Below are positions 1 through 8,734 of a stretch of DNA of 64,000 nt, piece by piece. Position 1 is the stretch's first letter. Every line of letters begins with the position of its first letter. The notes under the pieces are model-generated. The model saw only the letters and a program-made list of their open reading frames with translations. It was not told the origin of the DNA and made no database searches. This DNA is from Tolypothrix sp. FACHB-123 (GTDB taxonomy: Bacteria > Cyanobacteriota > Cyanobacteriia > Cyanobacteriales > Nostocaceae). Where the stretch lies: positions 41,594 through 105,593 of the forward strand of contig NZ_JACJRE010000027.1 in NCBI RefSeq assembly GCF_014697075.1, written 5' to 3'. The position numbers were made by a program, and so were the translations under genes.

Positions 1-1167
1 GTATTTACAATTTTGGATGGTAAAGGTGGCGAACGCGGACTAGTAAAGTTAGAGTCTCGTCAAGGATTAAATGGTCAAGGTAAACTGATCAAAACTCCGC
101 AACCAGTCCAACCAGGAACTTTATTACAAGAACGAATTCGCAGTATTCCTAATGATTTAACTTTAAAAATTGGGCTGGATGAATCTTTAGGAAATAACAC
201 GCAAGCAGCGCAACAAGCTTTACAAAGTATTCCTCGCATTGAACCTAAACCTTTAGGAAAACAAGAGGTGCAATATATTTTTGGAAAAATGACTGAAGCG
301 AGAATCCAGGAATTACGGAAACGAAAATTACCTAATTTGCCGGAAGTTGGCAGTTTTGGTTTATTTTTACCGGGACTTACTTATATAATTCCTACTTCTT
401 TTGGCGCAAATAATGAAACAGTAAGTGACGCAATTAAACGTTTGCAGCCAAAACTCAAATCTCTACTGGCAACGCGAATTGTCAAGCAATTATTAGGCAA
501 TATTAATTCATCGCGAATTAATGTGACTGCTTCTATGAGTATTGCTGGTAGTCAAGGAATACTTGGTCAAACTTTCCCTATTCGCGGAGTGCAAAAAGCA
601 GATCCAGGCACAAATCAACCAGTGTCACCAAATCCTGTGCCATTTGCAAAATCTGGTCTGCAAAAGTTACCTATCGGGACGCAAATTAACTTTCAAATTC
701 AAAATAATGAATCACAACCGCTATATATCAGTATTTTAGTGATTGATTCCCAAGGAGAAATGGCGATTATATTTCCGAATAATTGGTCATCAGCAGAAGA
801 TGCAGCTTTAGTAGAAGGTAAGCAAAAATTAATTATTCCCCAATCTAGCGATACTTTTAAGTTAGTTATTGGCGAACCTTTAGGAATTTCTGAAGCATTA
901 ATTATTGCCAGTACCACACCTTTAAGAACTGCATTGAAAGCATTAAAAGAAATTGCCAGAGTTAGGGGAGTTCAAAATCGTAGCGTTCCCATTGATGTGA
1001 CTAATGAATTATTAGATGTAACCAGCAGCTTACTCAATGACTTGGATGCAGGTACTCGTGGCGCGATTAATGTGGAAGGGATACAACTCCCATCAGGAGT
1101 GCGGGGAATTGATACCAAGAAGTTAGCCGGAATGGCGATCGCATTTGAGGTGGTAGCGGCTAAGTAG
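1..1167 (+). CDS. C-terminal part of a caspase/DUF4384-type protein (5' end outside window)
   Basis: The frame is open from base 1 (reading V-F-T-I-L-D-G-K) with no convincing start, so the N-terminus lies outside the window; a TTG at 13 is probably internal. About 388 residues are visible. Bases 660-790 encode a DUF4384-like segment (INFQIQNNESQPLYISIL, then MAIIFPN), a beta-rich domain of unknown role. In cyanobacteria this domain often ends large proteins with an N-terminal caspase-like (peptidase C14) domain, and the GKGGERG and LKIGLDESLG stretches resemble the linker in those proteins. The caspase domain itself is not visible, so protease function is inference. The tail (VAIAFEVVAAK) ends at a TAG. 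Confidence 0.55.
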   Translation, partial: VFTILDGKGGERGLVKLESRQGLNGQGKLIKTPQPVQPGTLLQERIRSIPNDLTLKIGLDESLGNNTQAAQQALQSIPRIEPKPLGKQEVQYIFGKMTEARIQELRKRKLPNLPEVGSFGLFLPGLTYIIPTSFGANNETVSDAIKRLQPKLKSLLATRIVKQLLGNINSSRINVTASMSIAGSQGILGQTFPIRGVQKADPGTNQPVSPNPVPFAKSGLQKLPIGTQINFQIQNNESQPLYISILVIDSQGEMAIIFPNNWSSAEDAALVEGKQKLIIPQSSDTFKLVIGEPLGISEALIIASTTPLRTALKALKEIARVRGVQNRSVPIDVTNELLDVTSSLLNDLDAGTRGAINVEGIQLPSGVRGIDTKKLAGMAIAFEVVAAK

Positions 1168-1260
1168 ACAAGGGAAGGAGGACAAGGGAAGGAGGACAAA
1201 TGACTTTTTTAAGTCAGCTAATCATGAAAAAACACACAACCAAATATAAAAATATCTCTT

Positions 1261-1301
1261 CCCTAGTCCCTAGTCCCTAGTCCCTAGTCCCTATCCCTTA
1301 T
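1261..1301. repeat. CCCTAGT heptamer tandem repeat
   Basis: Four perfect CCCTAGT copies followed by decayed copies lie between the first two genes. This is the short tandemly repeated repeat type typical of filamentous cyanobacteria. No gene is seen in 1168-1412. Confidence 0.85.
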
Positions 1302-1412
1302 CCCCTAACTTTTTGAATACTCACTTTGTTAGTTTCTCAATTTACGTTATTTTTGGTATTACAAGAATAACCTACTTGGTTAACTTTAATTCCCAACTAA
1401 ACATCCAGCATT

Positions 1413-1676
1413 GTGAGTGCTAAACGTCTGCCAGAAACCACCGCCTATGTCAAAGTTACCCGCCAATCTTGGCAACACGGCTTCCTTGAGGGTGAAGTGA
1501 GTGCCGGTGGGTATGAGTGGCAGTTCCAATGGCATTTTCGCCGGGGAGAACTGTCTGTAAAGCCTTCTCAAGGTCGTGCCTTGATTAAAGAACCTCTAGG
1601 TCGTTTTTTGGAAAAACAAGATTACCAATTAGAACCCGGAGGAGACTATGCCTTTACTATTCGCGCTGAACTTTAA
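1413..1676 (+). CDS. DUF3146-type conserved cyanobacterial protein
   Basis: An 87-residue soluble protein from a GTG start, with the tryptophan-rich core SWQHGFLEGEVSAGGYEWQ and a conserved-looking C-terminus (YQLEPGGDYAFTIRAEL). Length and sequence match what I know of DUF3146, a cyanobacteria-restricted family without assigned function. No transmembrane segment or catalytic motif is visible. It is transcribed away from the caspase-type gene and converges on the minus-strand YqgF-type gene 55 bases downstream. The GTG is chosen because the upstream sequence is repeat and A/T-rich without an alternative in-frame ATG. Confidence 0.75.
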   Translation: MSAKRLPETTAYVKVTRQSWQHGFLEGEVSAGGYEWQFQWHFRRGELSVKPSQGRALIKEPLGRFLEKQDYQLEPGGDYAFTIRAEL

Positions 1677-1731
1677 GTATTTCTAACTATTGTTAATGTA
1701 TTTTTGCCGCGAGTCCCTAAATTGAGTCAGG

Positions 1732-2178
1732 TTAATTATTAACTGATTCAACTAGACGATTTAAGTATCTTTCAATTAACAAAATGGCCACAATGTCATC
1801 TATCGGTCGCGGTGGTTGACGCATACCCTGCGGTAATAGCTTGGTTAGTCCTTTGGGAGGGTACATTTGCCAATAGCGATCGCGTGCTTCTAAAGTGGAG
1901 TAGCGTTCATCTACTAAAGCAATATTTAACGGTTCGGCTAATTCTTGAGTCAATCGTTTTTTCCATTGCTTGGCTGTAGTTTGGTCGCCCATCACCATTA
2001 AGGATACAGGAAACCGTTGACGTAGATTTTCAATAGTCGCGATCGCTTCATTTGCACGTACAACCTGGTGATAATATAGTTGTCGATCTAATCCGATCGC
2101 TGCTAACCCACATTTATCCCGACCGGGATCGAAGCCTAAAATTACTGGTTGTGTCGGTGATGATTCACGGAGATTCAT
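1732..2178 (-). CDS. YqgF/RuvX-like RNase H-fold nuclease
   Basis: A 148-residue protein with the RNase H-like first strand GFDPGRDKCGLA near residue 15, a central VMGDQTT segment, VDERYST near residue 90 and an acidic DDIVAILLIERYL end. This arrangement is that of the YqgF family, which trims the 5' end of pre-16S rRNA in other bacteria. The cyanobacterial branch is divergent from canonical RuvX (GLDxGxxRIG), so exact substrate is inferred from the family. It lies on the minus strand downstream of the DUF3084 gene with 133 bases between them, and could be co-transcribed with it. Confidence 0.75.
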   Translation of the reverse strand: MNLRESSPTQPVILGFDPGRDKCGLAAIGLDRQLYYHQVVRANEAIATIENLRQRFPVSLMVMGDQTTAKQWKKRLTQELAEPLNIALVDERYSTLEARDRYWQMYPPKGLTKLLPQGMRQPPRPIDDIVAILLIERYLNRLVESVNN

Positions 2179-2311
2179 AAGTCATTCCAATTCAAAATTC
2201 AAAATTAAGAAATTTAGACATATTCAGGAAGAATAGAGCTAGATATTCTGCCACCTGCCTTTCTCAAACTGGTATGATTTTTAATTCCCAATTTAATTAT
2301 TTACTATTCTT

Positions 2312-3805
2312 TTAAGTACTAAAAATAACTTGTCCGTTGAATATGGCTATCAGTTTTACTCTGAGTGGCCCGGCTGTAAAAGTTTCTTCAGCTGCGATCG
2401 CTTTAATCTCTAATGGTTGCTCAAATTGTCTTAATTGGGCGACAAACCGTAAAAAAGTCCCATCTATTTGCACAGTTTCCACAATTCCCGCATTCCGAGC
2501 GCGAAATTGGGAAGCAGAAATTAGTAAATCGAGTCGCTGTCTTAGCTGATAAGATGTCATGGTTTTGGGATCGGCGGTAGTCGTCGCTAGTACCTGTCCC
2601 TGAGAAAAGACTATTTGGTTTTTAGCTGTATCGGTAAAGAATTCTATCTGCTTTTCGCCTCTAACGTAGTTACCAGCAGAGAAAATCCGCATGACATATT
2701 CACGACCATCTTCAATCTGCTTCACCAATTGTTCAACTCTATCTTGGGTAATGTGCAGTATTTGTTCGCTACCTCCTGTTATTGTCCCTGGTTCGGCTAA
2801 TTCGAGCAAAGCATTCTGATTGGCTTCTTTTAACAGTTGAGTGACTGCTTGACGCGCTGCCGCTGGTTGTTGAATTTGAATTACCGCCGCCGCCAAAACT
2901 TGACCCCGTACCAAAGCTAATTTGCCTAGGCGCAGGTCGCGGTAAGATTGATAATATTTTTCTAGTCTGGCGACTTCTTGCTCTAGATAGTTTTGTTGTT
3001 TTTCTAATTCTTTGAGCCGAGATTCCCGCTGGGTAATTACTTGTTCCCGCGCTACTACTTCGCGATTGCGTTTTTGAATCAGTTGATCCAATTGGGAAAT
3101 TTTTTGATCTCGCTGTTCAATGGCTGCTTGGCGGTTGGCTAATTCGCGATCGCGGTTTTCAATCGCAGTTTTGGCTTCATCAATGGCTTTTTTGGCTTCG
3201 GCGTACAGCCTTTGACGTTCTATCTTGCGTTGTTCAATTTCTGCTAATAAACTCTTTTTCTCGTCGTAAACGCTTTGCAATTCGCTGATTGCTTTTTGAT
3301 ATTGGGCGACAACTTGACCTAATTGACTTTGAGTCCGTTGCAACTGATTTTGCGTTTGAGCTTGTCTAGTCAATGTGCGGTTAAGCTGGGCTTGGGTGGC
3401 CTGTTGTTTGGCGTTCGCCGCCTGTAAGGACTGATTAATTGCTTGCAAGTCTTTTTGCGCTTGGGCTTGTTCAATTCTTGCTTGGTTTAACTCACCCTCA
3501 ACTTGACTTTTTTGCGTTTCTGCGGTTTTTAATTGTTCGCGTTTATTCCTTAAATCTTTTTGAATATCTTCTAACTCAAAGACCCCTTGGCGCAATCCTT
3601 CATCCGCAGCAAATAAAATTGCCAAGGTTGATGCGGAAATTAAAGTACCAGTAAAAATTGTCACTAGTACAGCGGTATTTTTCGGACGTAGCTTAAATAG
3701 AGAGAGGCGTGCTTTGCCAACTCTGGTACCGATGCGATCGCCCAAAGTGGCTAGCATACCCCCCAAGAATAAAATTGCTGCAATGAGGATGTACCCAGTG
3801 GTCAT
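2312..3805 (-). CDS. DUF3084 coiled-coil membrane protein
   Basis: A 497-residue protein. Two hydrophobic segments near the N-terminus (about residues 5-22 and 45-66) anchor it in a membrane. Residues about 75-300 form a long Lys/Glu/Gln-rich coiled coil with repeated ELxxxxQ heptads, and the C-terminal third is a globular domain (GGSEQILHITQDRVEQL; TAGPLRVKLIAIFNGQVIFST). This layout matches the cyanobacterial DUF3084 family, whose function is not established. The start ATG at 3805 is followed directly by the hydrophobic segment. The long coiled coil suggests a structural or tethering role, which is inference. Confidence 0.8.
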   Translation of the reverse strand: MTTGYILIAAILFLGGMLATLGDRIGTRVGKARLSLFKLRPKNTAVLVTIFTGTLISASTLAILFAADEGLRQGVFELEDIQKDLRNKREQLKTAETQKSQVEGELNQARIEQAQAQKDLQAINQSLQAANAKQQATQAQLNRTLTRQAQTQNQLQRTQSQLGQVVAQYQKAISELQSVYDEKKSLLAEIEQRKIERQRLYAEAKKAIDEAKTAIENRDRELANRQAAIEQRDQKISQLDQLIQKRNREVVAREQVITQRESRLKELEKQQNYLEQEVARLEKYYQSYRDLRLGKLALVRGQVLAAAVIQIQQPAAARQAVTQLLKEANQNALLELAEPGTITGGSEQILHITQDRVEQLVKQIEDGREYVMRIFSAGNYVRGEKQIEFFTDTAKNQIVFSQGQVLATTTADPKTMTSYQLRQRLDLLISASQFRARNAGIVETVQIDGTFLRFVAQLRQFEQPLEIKAIAAEETFTAGPLRVKLIAIFNGQVIFST

Positions 3806-4153
3806 CTTCAGCTACCGAAATGCTTCCAGATACAGCCTACTACTTTCAAACATTTTTTGTGGGGAATCAGAGATTGACAATAGCTGAATTTACTTGCTTG
3901 GCTTGTCATTTGTCAGTTGCCATTTTGATAAAAGTTTAATGTATCGTCCTCTTGTCGCCGCCCTGCGGTATTTTTGATGTCCACTCTGGAGCAACTGGCT
4001 TGGCGGTACATAGATTTAAAGCAACTGACCGCTGACAAACATCAACAGTTGCGTTTTCAATGGAGGTATTTCATCAATTTTGCGATCTACCTCCATTATC
4101 GGTGTTATCTCTAAAAACACAACACCTGCCTACTCTACTTCCCCCAATTACTT
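3806..4153. other. gene-free interval between DUF3084 gene and ntcA
   Basis: No supported gene. It holds scattered repeat fragments (CTTGTCATTTGTCAGTTG type near 3903-3925) and A/T-rich sequence just downstream of ntcA. No clear terminator hairpin with a T-run was found. Confidence 0.5.
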
Positions 4154-4825
4154 TTAAGTGAATTGTCTGCTTAAGGTAACAGGTTTATGCACAGTAATCT
4201 TTTTCTTGTGGATAGAAATCATCTTTTTCTCACGTAAATCTCCCAGTAACCTAGTGACGGTAACACGAGTAGAACCAATTGCTTCTGCGATCGCCTGATG
4301 AGATAGCTTGAGATCGATTGTGATCCCATCGGCGCAAGGAACACCAAAATCCCGGCAGAGAATTAATAAAAAACTTACTAACCTGGAACCCATATCTCGG
4401 TGTGCCAGAGTTTCAATCATCATCTCTGTTTGTAAAATTCGCGAAGACAGACCTCGCAGCATTAACATTGATAATTCTGGATTTTCCTTGAGTGCTTGCT
4501 CTACTTGTTCAATTGGAGCTGACAGTAATTCTACAGGCGTAAATGCAACGGCATGGTAAAATCTATCAGACTTGTTTCCCGTCAGTAATGACAACACACC
4601 AAAAACGCTATTTTCCCGCAGCAATGCTACTGTTATTTCTTCTCCTGCTTCATACACCCTAGAAAGCTTCACTGCACCTTTTAAAAGAAAATAAACTCGT
4701 TCAGCAGGATCGCCAGGAAAAAAGATCGTTTTATTGCGTTCAAACGTTTCTACAACCGGCGGAAACGCTCCAGTTGCCATCTGACGAAAAACATTTGCTA
4801 GGGCTTTATCTTGTGTCACGATCAT
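4154..4825 (-). CDS. ntcA: NtcA, global nitrogen-control transcription regulator
   Basis: CRP/FNR-family activator that senses 2-oxoglutarate and controls nitrogen assimilation and heterocyst differentiation in cyanobacteria. The 223-residue protein starts [10 protein letters not shown], the family's usual start, so the ATG at 4825 is preferred over an upstream in-frame codon six residues earlier; a purine-rich GGGGAAGGGAG sits directly before it. Residues about 20-130 form the cyclic-nucleotide-binding-like sensor ([16 protein letters not shown]). Residues about 175-197 ([20 protein letters not shown]) are the DNA-recognition helix-turn-helix. It is divergent from fabI. An NtcA-box palindrome 89 bases upstream of the start suggests autoregulation. 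Sequence agreement with the known NtcA is essentially complete from memory. Confidence 0.98.
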
Positions 4826-4913
4826 CTCCCTTCCCCTACCCAATGCCGGAAAAACAAAAACTGATTACCTAAGAATACACCTGAAAAATCAATAAAGCAC
4901 CGTCAACCTTTTT

Positions 4914-4927
4914 GTACTTTCCTATAC
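4914..4927 (-). promoter_or_regulatory. NtcA-binding box (GTA-N8-TAC) upstream of ntcA
   Basis: On either strand this reads GTA, eight bases, TAC, the exact NtcA consensus. It lies 89 bases upstream of the ntcA start. ntcA is known to be autoregulated in heterocystous cyanobacteria. A clean TAN3T minus-10 box at the canonical spacing of 22 bases is not obvious, so activation from this site is inference; a role in repression or with a weak minus-10 remains possible. Confidence 0.65.
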
Positions 4928-5358
4928 TCAAAATCCCTGCTTCATAGTTATTTGTTTATAATGATACATAATTATTGATATTTTTAGCTAGAACTTTGAT
5001 AAAACGCACTTGTAATGGCTCTATTCAATAGGTTTTTTAAAGGACAAATCAAGATATCTTGAGAATTTATTAAGAAATAAACAATCATTTTATTACGCTT
5101 TGCTTGTCATTCGTCAGTTGTCAGTTGTCAATTGTTTTTTTGGATATGATTTAATACTACGTTTCCTTGTGTGCGGTTTTTATCTATCTTTGCCATTGAC
5201 CGCTAAGCGCTGACAAAAATTGCGATCTGTGCTGGGATTTTTGGATTGATGTCAATACTCCTACCAGTAATCATTTTGAAAAAACCTGTGTCAAACAAAG
5301 TCAAAGTAGCCTCAGATTCTAGTATGCTCTAGCATGATTGTTCACATTAAAAATTTAT
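4928..5358. other. intergenic region between divergent ntcA and fabI
   Basis: A/T-rich promoter-bearing interval for both genes. It contains a short TTGTCAG heptamer run near 5110-5133 and no supported gene. A second NtcA-like box was not found by eye. Confidence 0.5.
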
Positions 5359-6135
5359 ATGCTGGATCTGACTGGAAAAAATGCCCTAGTTACAGGTATT
5401 GCCAATAACCGCTCAATTGCCTGGGGAATTGCTCAACAACTGCATAAAGCAGGTGCAAACTTAGGTATTACCTATTTACCAGATGAGCGCGGCAAGATGG
5501 AGAAAAAAGTTGCTGAATTAGTAGAACCTCTTAACCCCAGCTTATTTCTGCCATGTGATGTCCAAAACGATGAACAAATTCAGTCTACCTTTGAAACTAT
5601 CCGCAGTCAGTGGGGAAAACTAGATATTCTGATTCATTGTTTGGCTTTTGCCAATAAAGACGATTTGAGCGGGGATTTTAGCCAAACATCACGCGCTGGC
5701 TTTAACACAGCACTACAAATTAGTACTTACTCACTTGTACAGTTAAGTGGTGCAGCCAAACCGTTAATGACTGAAGGCGGCAGTATCCTCACCCTCTCAT
5801 ATTTAGGTAGTATTAGAGCAATCCCTAACTATAACATTATGGGAGTTGCCAAGGCAGGTCTAGAAGCCAGTGTCCGTTACCTAGCAACGGAACTCGGCCC
5901 GCAAAATATTCGGGTCAACGCTATCTCTGCTGGCCCCATCCGCACCTTAGCTTCTAGTGCAGTGGGCGGGATTTTGGATATGATTCATCATGTAGAACAA
6001 GTTGCACCCCTGCGACGTACAGTCACCCAGCTAGAAGTTGGGAATACTGCCGCTTTTCTATGCAGCGATTTGTCCAGCGGTATTACTGGACAAGTCATAT
6101 ATGTGGATGCAGGATATGAAATTATGGGAATGTAG
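5359..6135 (+). CDS. fabI: enoyl-[acyl-carrier-protein] reductase (NADH), FabI
   Basis: Catalyses the last reduction of each fatty-acid elongation cycle. The 258-residue protein begins MLDLTGKNALVTGI; this ATG at 5359 is preferred to a TTG seven codons upstream because it matches the family's N-terminus. The atypical SDR nucleotide-binding loop is GIANNRSIAWGIA (residues 13-25). The catalytic pair Tyr158 and Lys165 (YNIMGVAK) has the Tyr-x6-Lys spacing that separates FabI from ordinary SDRs. The C-terminus ITGQVIYVDAGYEIMGM is typical. hisB follows 90 bases later on the same strand, suggesting joint transcription. Confidence 0.96.
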   Translation: MLDLTGKNALVTGIANNRSIAWGIAQQLHKAGANLGITYLPDERGKMEKKVAELVEPLNPSLFLPCDVQNDEQIQSTFETIRSQWGKLDILIHCLAFANKDDLSGDFSQTSRAGFNTALQISTYSLVQLSGAAKPLMTEGGSILTLSYLGSIRAIPNYNIMGVAKAGLEASVRYLATELGPQNIRVNAISAGPIRTLASSAVGGILDMIHHVEQVAPLRRTVTQLEVGNTAAFLCSDLSSGITGQVIYVDAGYEIMGM

Positions 6136-6225
6136 TTAGTTAGGGGCATGGGGCATTGGGCATTTGTCCTCCTCGTCTCCCTTATCCTCCTTGTCCTCCA
6201 TCTCCCCCATATCTCGCCATTAATT

Positions 6226-6894
6226 ATGCAAATCAGCGATACTTCCGGTAAGGACTTTGTCCAACGCCAAGTTAATATATCCCAATACGACCAATCTATT
6301 ACCAGCGCCAGGATTGCGTCTGTTCATCGCACTACAGGTGAAACTGATGTGCAAGTTACGGTTAACCTCGATGGTACAGGAATCTGTAAAGCAGCAACGG
6401 GCATTCCCTTTTTGGATCACATGCTGCATCAAATTGCCTCCCACGGCTTGATTGACTTGGATGTCCAAGCCAAGGGAGACTGGGAAATTGACGACCACCA
6501 CACCAACGAAGATGTGGGTATTACCTTAGGGCAAGCCTTGAGTAAAGCCCTAGGCGATCGCAAGGGCATTATCCGCTTTGGCAATTTCCTCGCACCACTT
6601 GATGAAGCATTAGTTCAAGTAGCACTGGATTTTTCTGGTAGACCTCATCTCAGCTATGGTTTACAGATTCCTACCCAGCGAGTGGGTACCTATGATACCC
6701 AACTAGTACGGGAATTTTTTGTGGCGCTAGTCAACCACAGCCAATTGACACTGCACATTCGTCAGCTAGATGGGATTAATTCCCATCACATTATTGAAGC
6801 CACATTTAAGGCTTTTGCAAGGGCAATGCGTATCGCCGTGGAAATCGATCCCCGACGTGGGGGGATGATTCCCAGTTCTAAGGGTGTGTTGTGA
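6226..6894 (+). CDS. hisB: imidazoleglycerol-phosphate dehydratase, HisB
   Basis: Sixth step of histidine biosynthesis: dehydration of imidazole glycerol phosphate. The 222-residue monofunctional protein carries the manganese-binding histidine motifs [11 protein letters not shown] and [11 protein letters not shown] and the C-terminal repeat copy ([16 protein letters not shown]). The start is set at ATG 6226 ([11 protein letters not shown]). An open frame reaches back to 6148, but those 26 codons derive from GGGCATT and TCCTCCTTGTCC repeat DNA and give a hydrophobic stretch foreign to the family. Lies 90 bases after fabI. Confidence 0.95.
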   Translation: MQISDTSGKDFVQRQVNISQYDQSITSARIASVHRTTGETDVQVTVNLDGTGICKAATGIPFLDHMLHQIASHGLIDLDVQAKGDWEIDDHHTNEDVGITLGQALSKALGDRKGIIRFGNFLAPLDEALVQVALDFSGRPHLSYGLQIPTQRVGTYDTQLVREFFVALVNHSQLTLHIRQLDGINSHHIIEATFKAFARAMRIAVEIDPRRGGMIPSSKGVL

Positions 6895-6924
6895 ATTAGG
6901 GGATGGGGGAGGCATGAATTGCTT

Positions 6925-6990
6925 TTGACTGTTGACTGTTGACTGTTGACTGTTGACCGATGCCCCATGCCCAATGCCCCATGCCCCATG
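6925..6990. repeat. TTGACTG and CCCATG heptamer tandem repeats
   Basis: Four perfect TTGACTG copies plus a partial one (6925-6957) are followed by CCCCATG/CCCAATG heptamers (to about 6990). Both are short tandemly repeated repeats found again elsewhere in this window. Confidence 0.9.
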
Positions 6991-7057
6991 TTATTTCTTG
7001 CTCCCCAATGGGTAACCTGTAATTGGATAAAAAGTTACAGCCATAAGGTGCATAGAA

Positions 7058-7432
7058 CCGAGTTGACATCCTCACCGACCTAAAGGCGCGGTGATTCCTA
7101 AATCTCACGATTTAGGTTTCTGTTTCATAGCAACTGCCTCCACCCACAAGGAGTTTTGGTCTTATGTTCGCTCCACAGACTATCCCCGCAAGCCCTGCGG
7201 TTCTCATGTATCGAAATCTCAAACAGAAATTTCTGATATATTTTTGATTCCAGGGTTGGACTGTCCATTACCCCATCCTCTTTTCCCGGTCTACCGATTT
7301 TTCTTCCCCATTGCGAAGTATCGCCAACTTTGGTGTTAGGGTTTATGTCTCCATCGTCGCGGGTGGGTCATTGACCATCTCTATTTTACCATGCTCTATG
7401 TAAAGCCGTCCTTGAAGGACGGGGTTTCTACC
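7058..7432. mobile_element. IS200/IS605-like remnant without transposase
   Basis: The left part (from about 7058, GTTGACATCCTCACCG, then a CACCG/CGGTG hairpin and a TAAATC/GATTTA hairpin) resembles the tnpB-proximal, guide-RNA-bearing end of IS200/IS605 elements. The right part ends in a perfect 8-bp hairpin (7406-7413 with 7415-7422, CCGTCCTT/AAGGACGG) like the other subterminal hairpin. No tnpA or tnpB coding sequence is left between them, so it would be an internally deleted, non-autonomous derivative. Boundaries are approximate. It ends within 20 bases of the ABC ATPase start and may supply or disrupt its promoter. Confidence 0.5.
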
Positions 7433-7442
7433 CATTTTTCTG

Positions 7443-8429
7443 ATGAAGTCTGTTGTAGATGTTTCTGATTCTCGACTGAATACTCCCGATACTCCACCAG
7501 TAGTATTAACTTCTGACTTGCGCAAGGTCTATCGTACTGGTTTTTGGATGCAGCAAAAAGTTCTATCACTCAAAAGTTGCTCCTTGATTGTTTACCCAGG
7601 AGAAACTTTTGGATTATTGGGGCCTAATGGTGCTGGGAAAACTACTCTGTTAAAACTATTACTGGGAATTATCCGTCCCACTTCTGGGCGGGGGCTATTG
7701 CTGGGTAAACCATTAGGCGATCGCAGCGTGAAGCAATATATTGGTTACCTGCCGGAAAATCCTTATTTATATGACTATCTCACTGGTTGGGAGTTTTTGC
7801 AATTAGCAGCTGGACTATTTCAAATTCCCCAAAATGTTCAACGCCAACGCATTCCCGAACTATTAGAATTAGTCGGTTTATCTTTAGCGGATGCACGCAA
7901 AAAACAAATGCGTCGCTATTCTAAGGGAATGTTACAGCGTGTGGGGATGGCACAGGCATTAATTAACGATCCCCAGTTAATCTTTTTAGATGAACCTATG
8001 TCTGGTCTCGATCCGATGGGACGCTACCAAATGCGGGAAATTATCTTAAAACTTAAAGCCGCAGGTAAGACGATTTTTTTCAATAGTCATATCCTGAGTG
8101 AAGTAGAACAAATTTGCGATCGCGTTGCGATTCTTTCCCAAGGTGAGTTAATTTGCACTGGATCTTTCTCAGAACTTTTAGGTAATTCCAGCCTCTATCA
8201 AATTAAAGGTCTAGGCGGTGATAGCGAATTTCTCCAACAATCGATACCCAGTATAGTATTTAAGGCTGATGGTTCTTGGCAAGGTACATTACAACAAGAT
8301 AATTACTATGATTTTCTGGCTAATCTCCGTCTGACTGGGGGTCAAGTCATAGCGATGAACTTGTCTCGTCCTTCTTTAGAAGAATTTTTTATCCAACAAA
8401 TCCAACAAAAACCTAATTCTGTTAAATAA
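7443..8429 (+). CDS. ABC transporter ATP-binding protein
   Basis: A 328-residue ATPase subunit that powers an ABC transporter at the inner membrane. Walker A is GPNGAGKTT (about residues 60-68), the signature is YSKGMLQR, Walker B is LIFLDEP, the D-loop is SGLDP, and the switch is NSHIL. The subfamily resembles CcmA/NatA-type exporters with a C-terminal extension (SLEEFFIQQIQQ). No permease gene is adjacent in the window, so the substrate cannot be inferred from context. The next gene is a polysaccharide export protein, which hints at envelope export but is 305 bases away. The start ATG lies directly after an IS-like remnant. Confidence 0.9.
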   Translation: MKSVVDVSDSRLNTPDTPPVVLTSDLRKVYRTGFWMQQKVLSLKSCSLIVYPGETFGLLGPNGAGKTTLLKLLLGIIRPTSGRGLLLGKPLGDRSVKQYIGYLPENPYLYDYLTGWEFLQLAAGLFQIPQNVQRQRIPELLELVGLSLADARKKQMRRYSKGMLQRVGMAQALINDPQLIFLDEPMSGLDPMGRYQMREIILKLKAAGKTIFFNSHILSEVEQICDRVAILSQGELICTGSFSELLGNSSLYQIKGLGGDSEFLQQSIPSIVFKADGSWQGTLQQDNYYDFLANLRLTGGQVIAMNLSRPSLEEFFIQQIQQKPNSVK

Positions 8430-8508
8430 TTTTACTTAGCTAATACTGGATAATAAATATCACCTGACTCTAGCCAGTAAACAACATTAATTTGTATCCT
8501 AACCAAAG

Positions 8509-8560
8509 AAGTCACTTAAACCATGAGGATATTTACAATATTCCTCGATTTAAGTGACTT
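8509..8560. terminator. long hairpin, possible terminator after ABC ATPase gene
   Basis: A perfect 12-bp inverted repeat (AAGTCACTTAAA with TTTAAGTGACTT) encloses a second near-perfect stem (GAGGATATT with AATATTCCTC). It sits between the ABC gene and the export gene without a T-run, so it may be a factor-aided terminator, an operator or a repeat element. Confidence 0.45.
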
Positions 8561-8734
8561 CAGCTTTAAATGAACTTTATATAAATTTTAAACCTGCTCA
8601 ATAAATACTCCTCCGGAAGGTCAAGTTTTTCTAAGAAAATAAGAATGTTGGCGAGCTTGAATAATTCAGTATAGTCACGATTAAAATGTTTAGACAGTAC
8701 TTTAGCAATTGTAGTTTCAGAGTATCGGGTAAAT

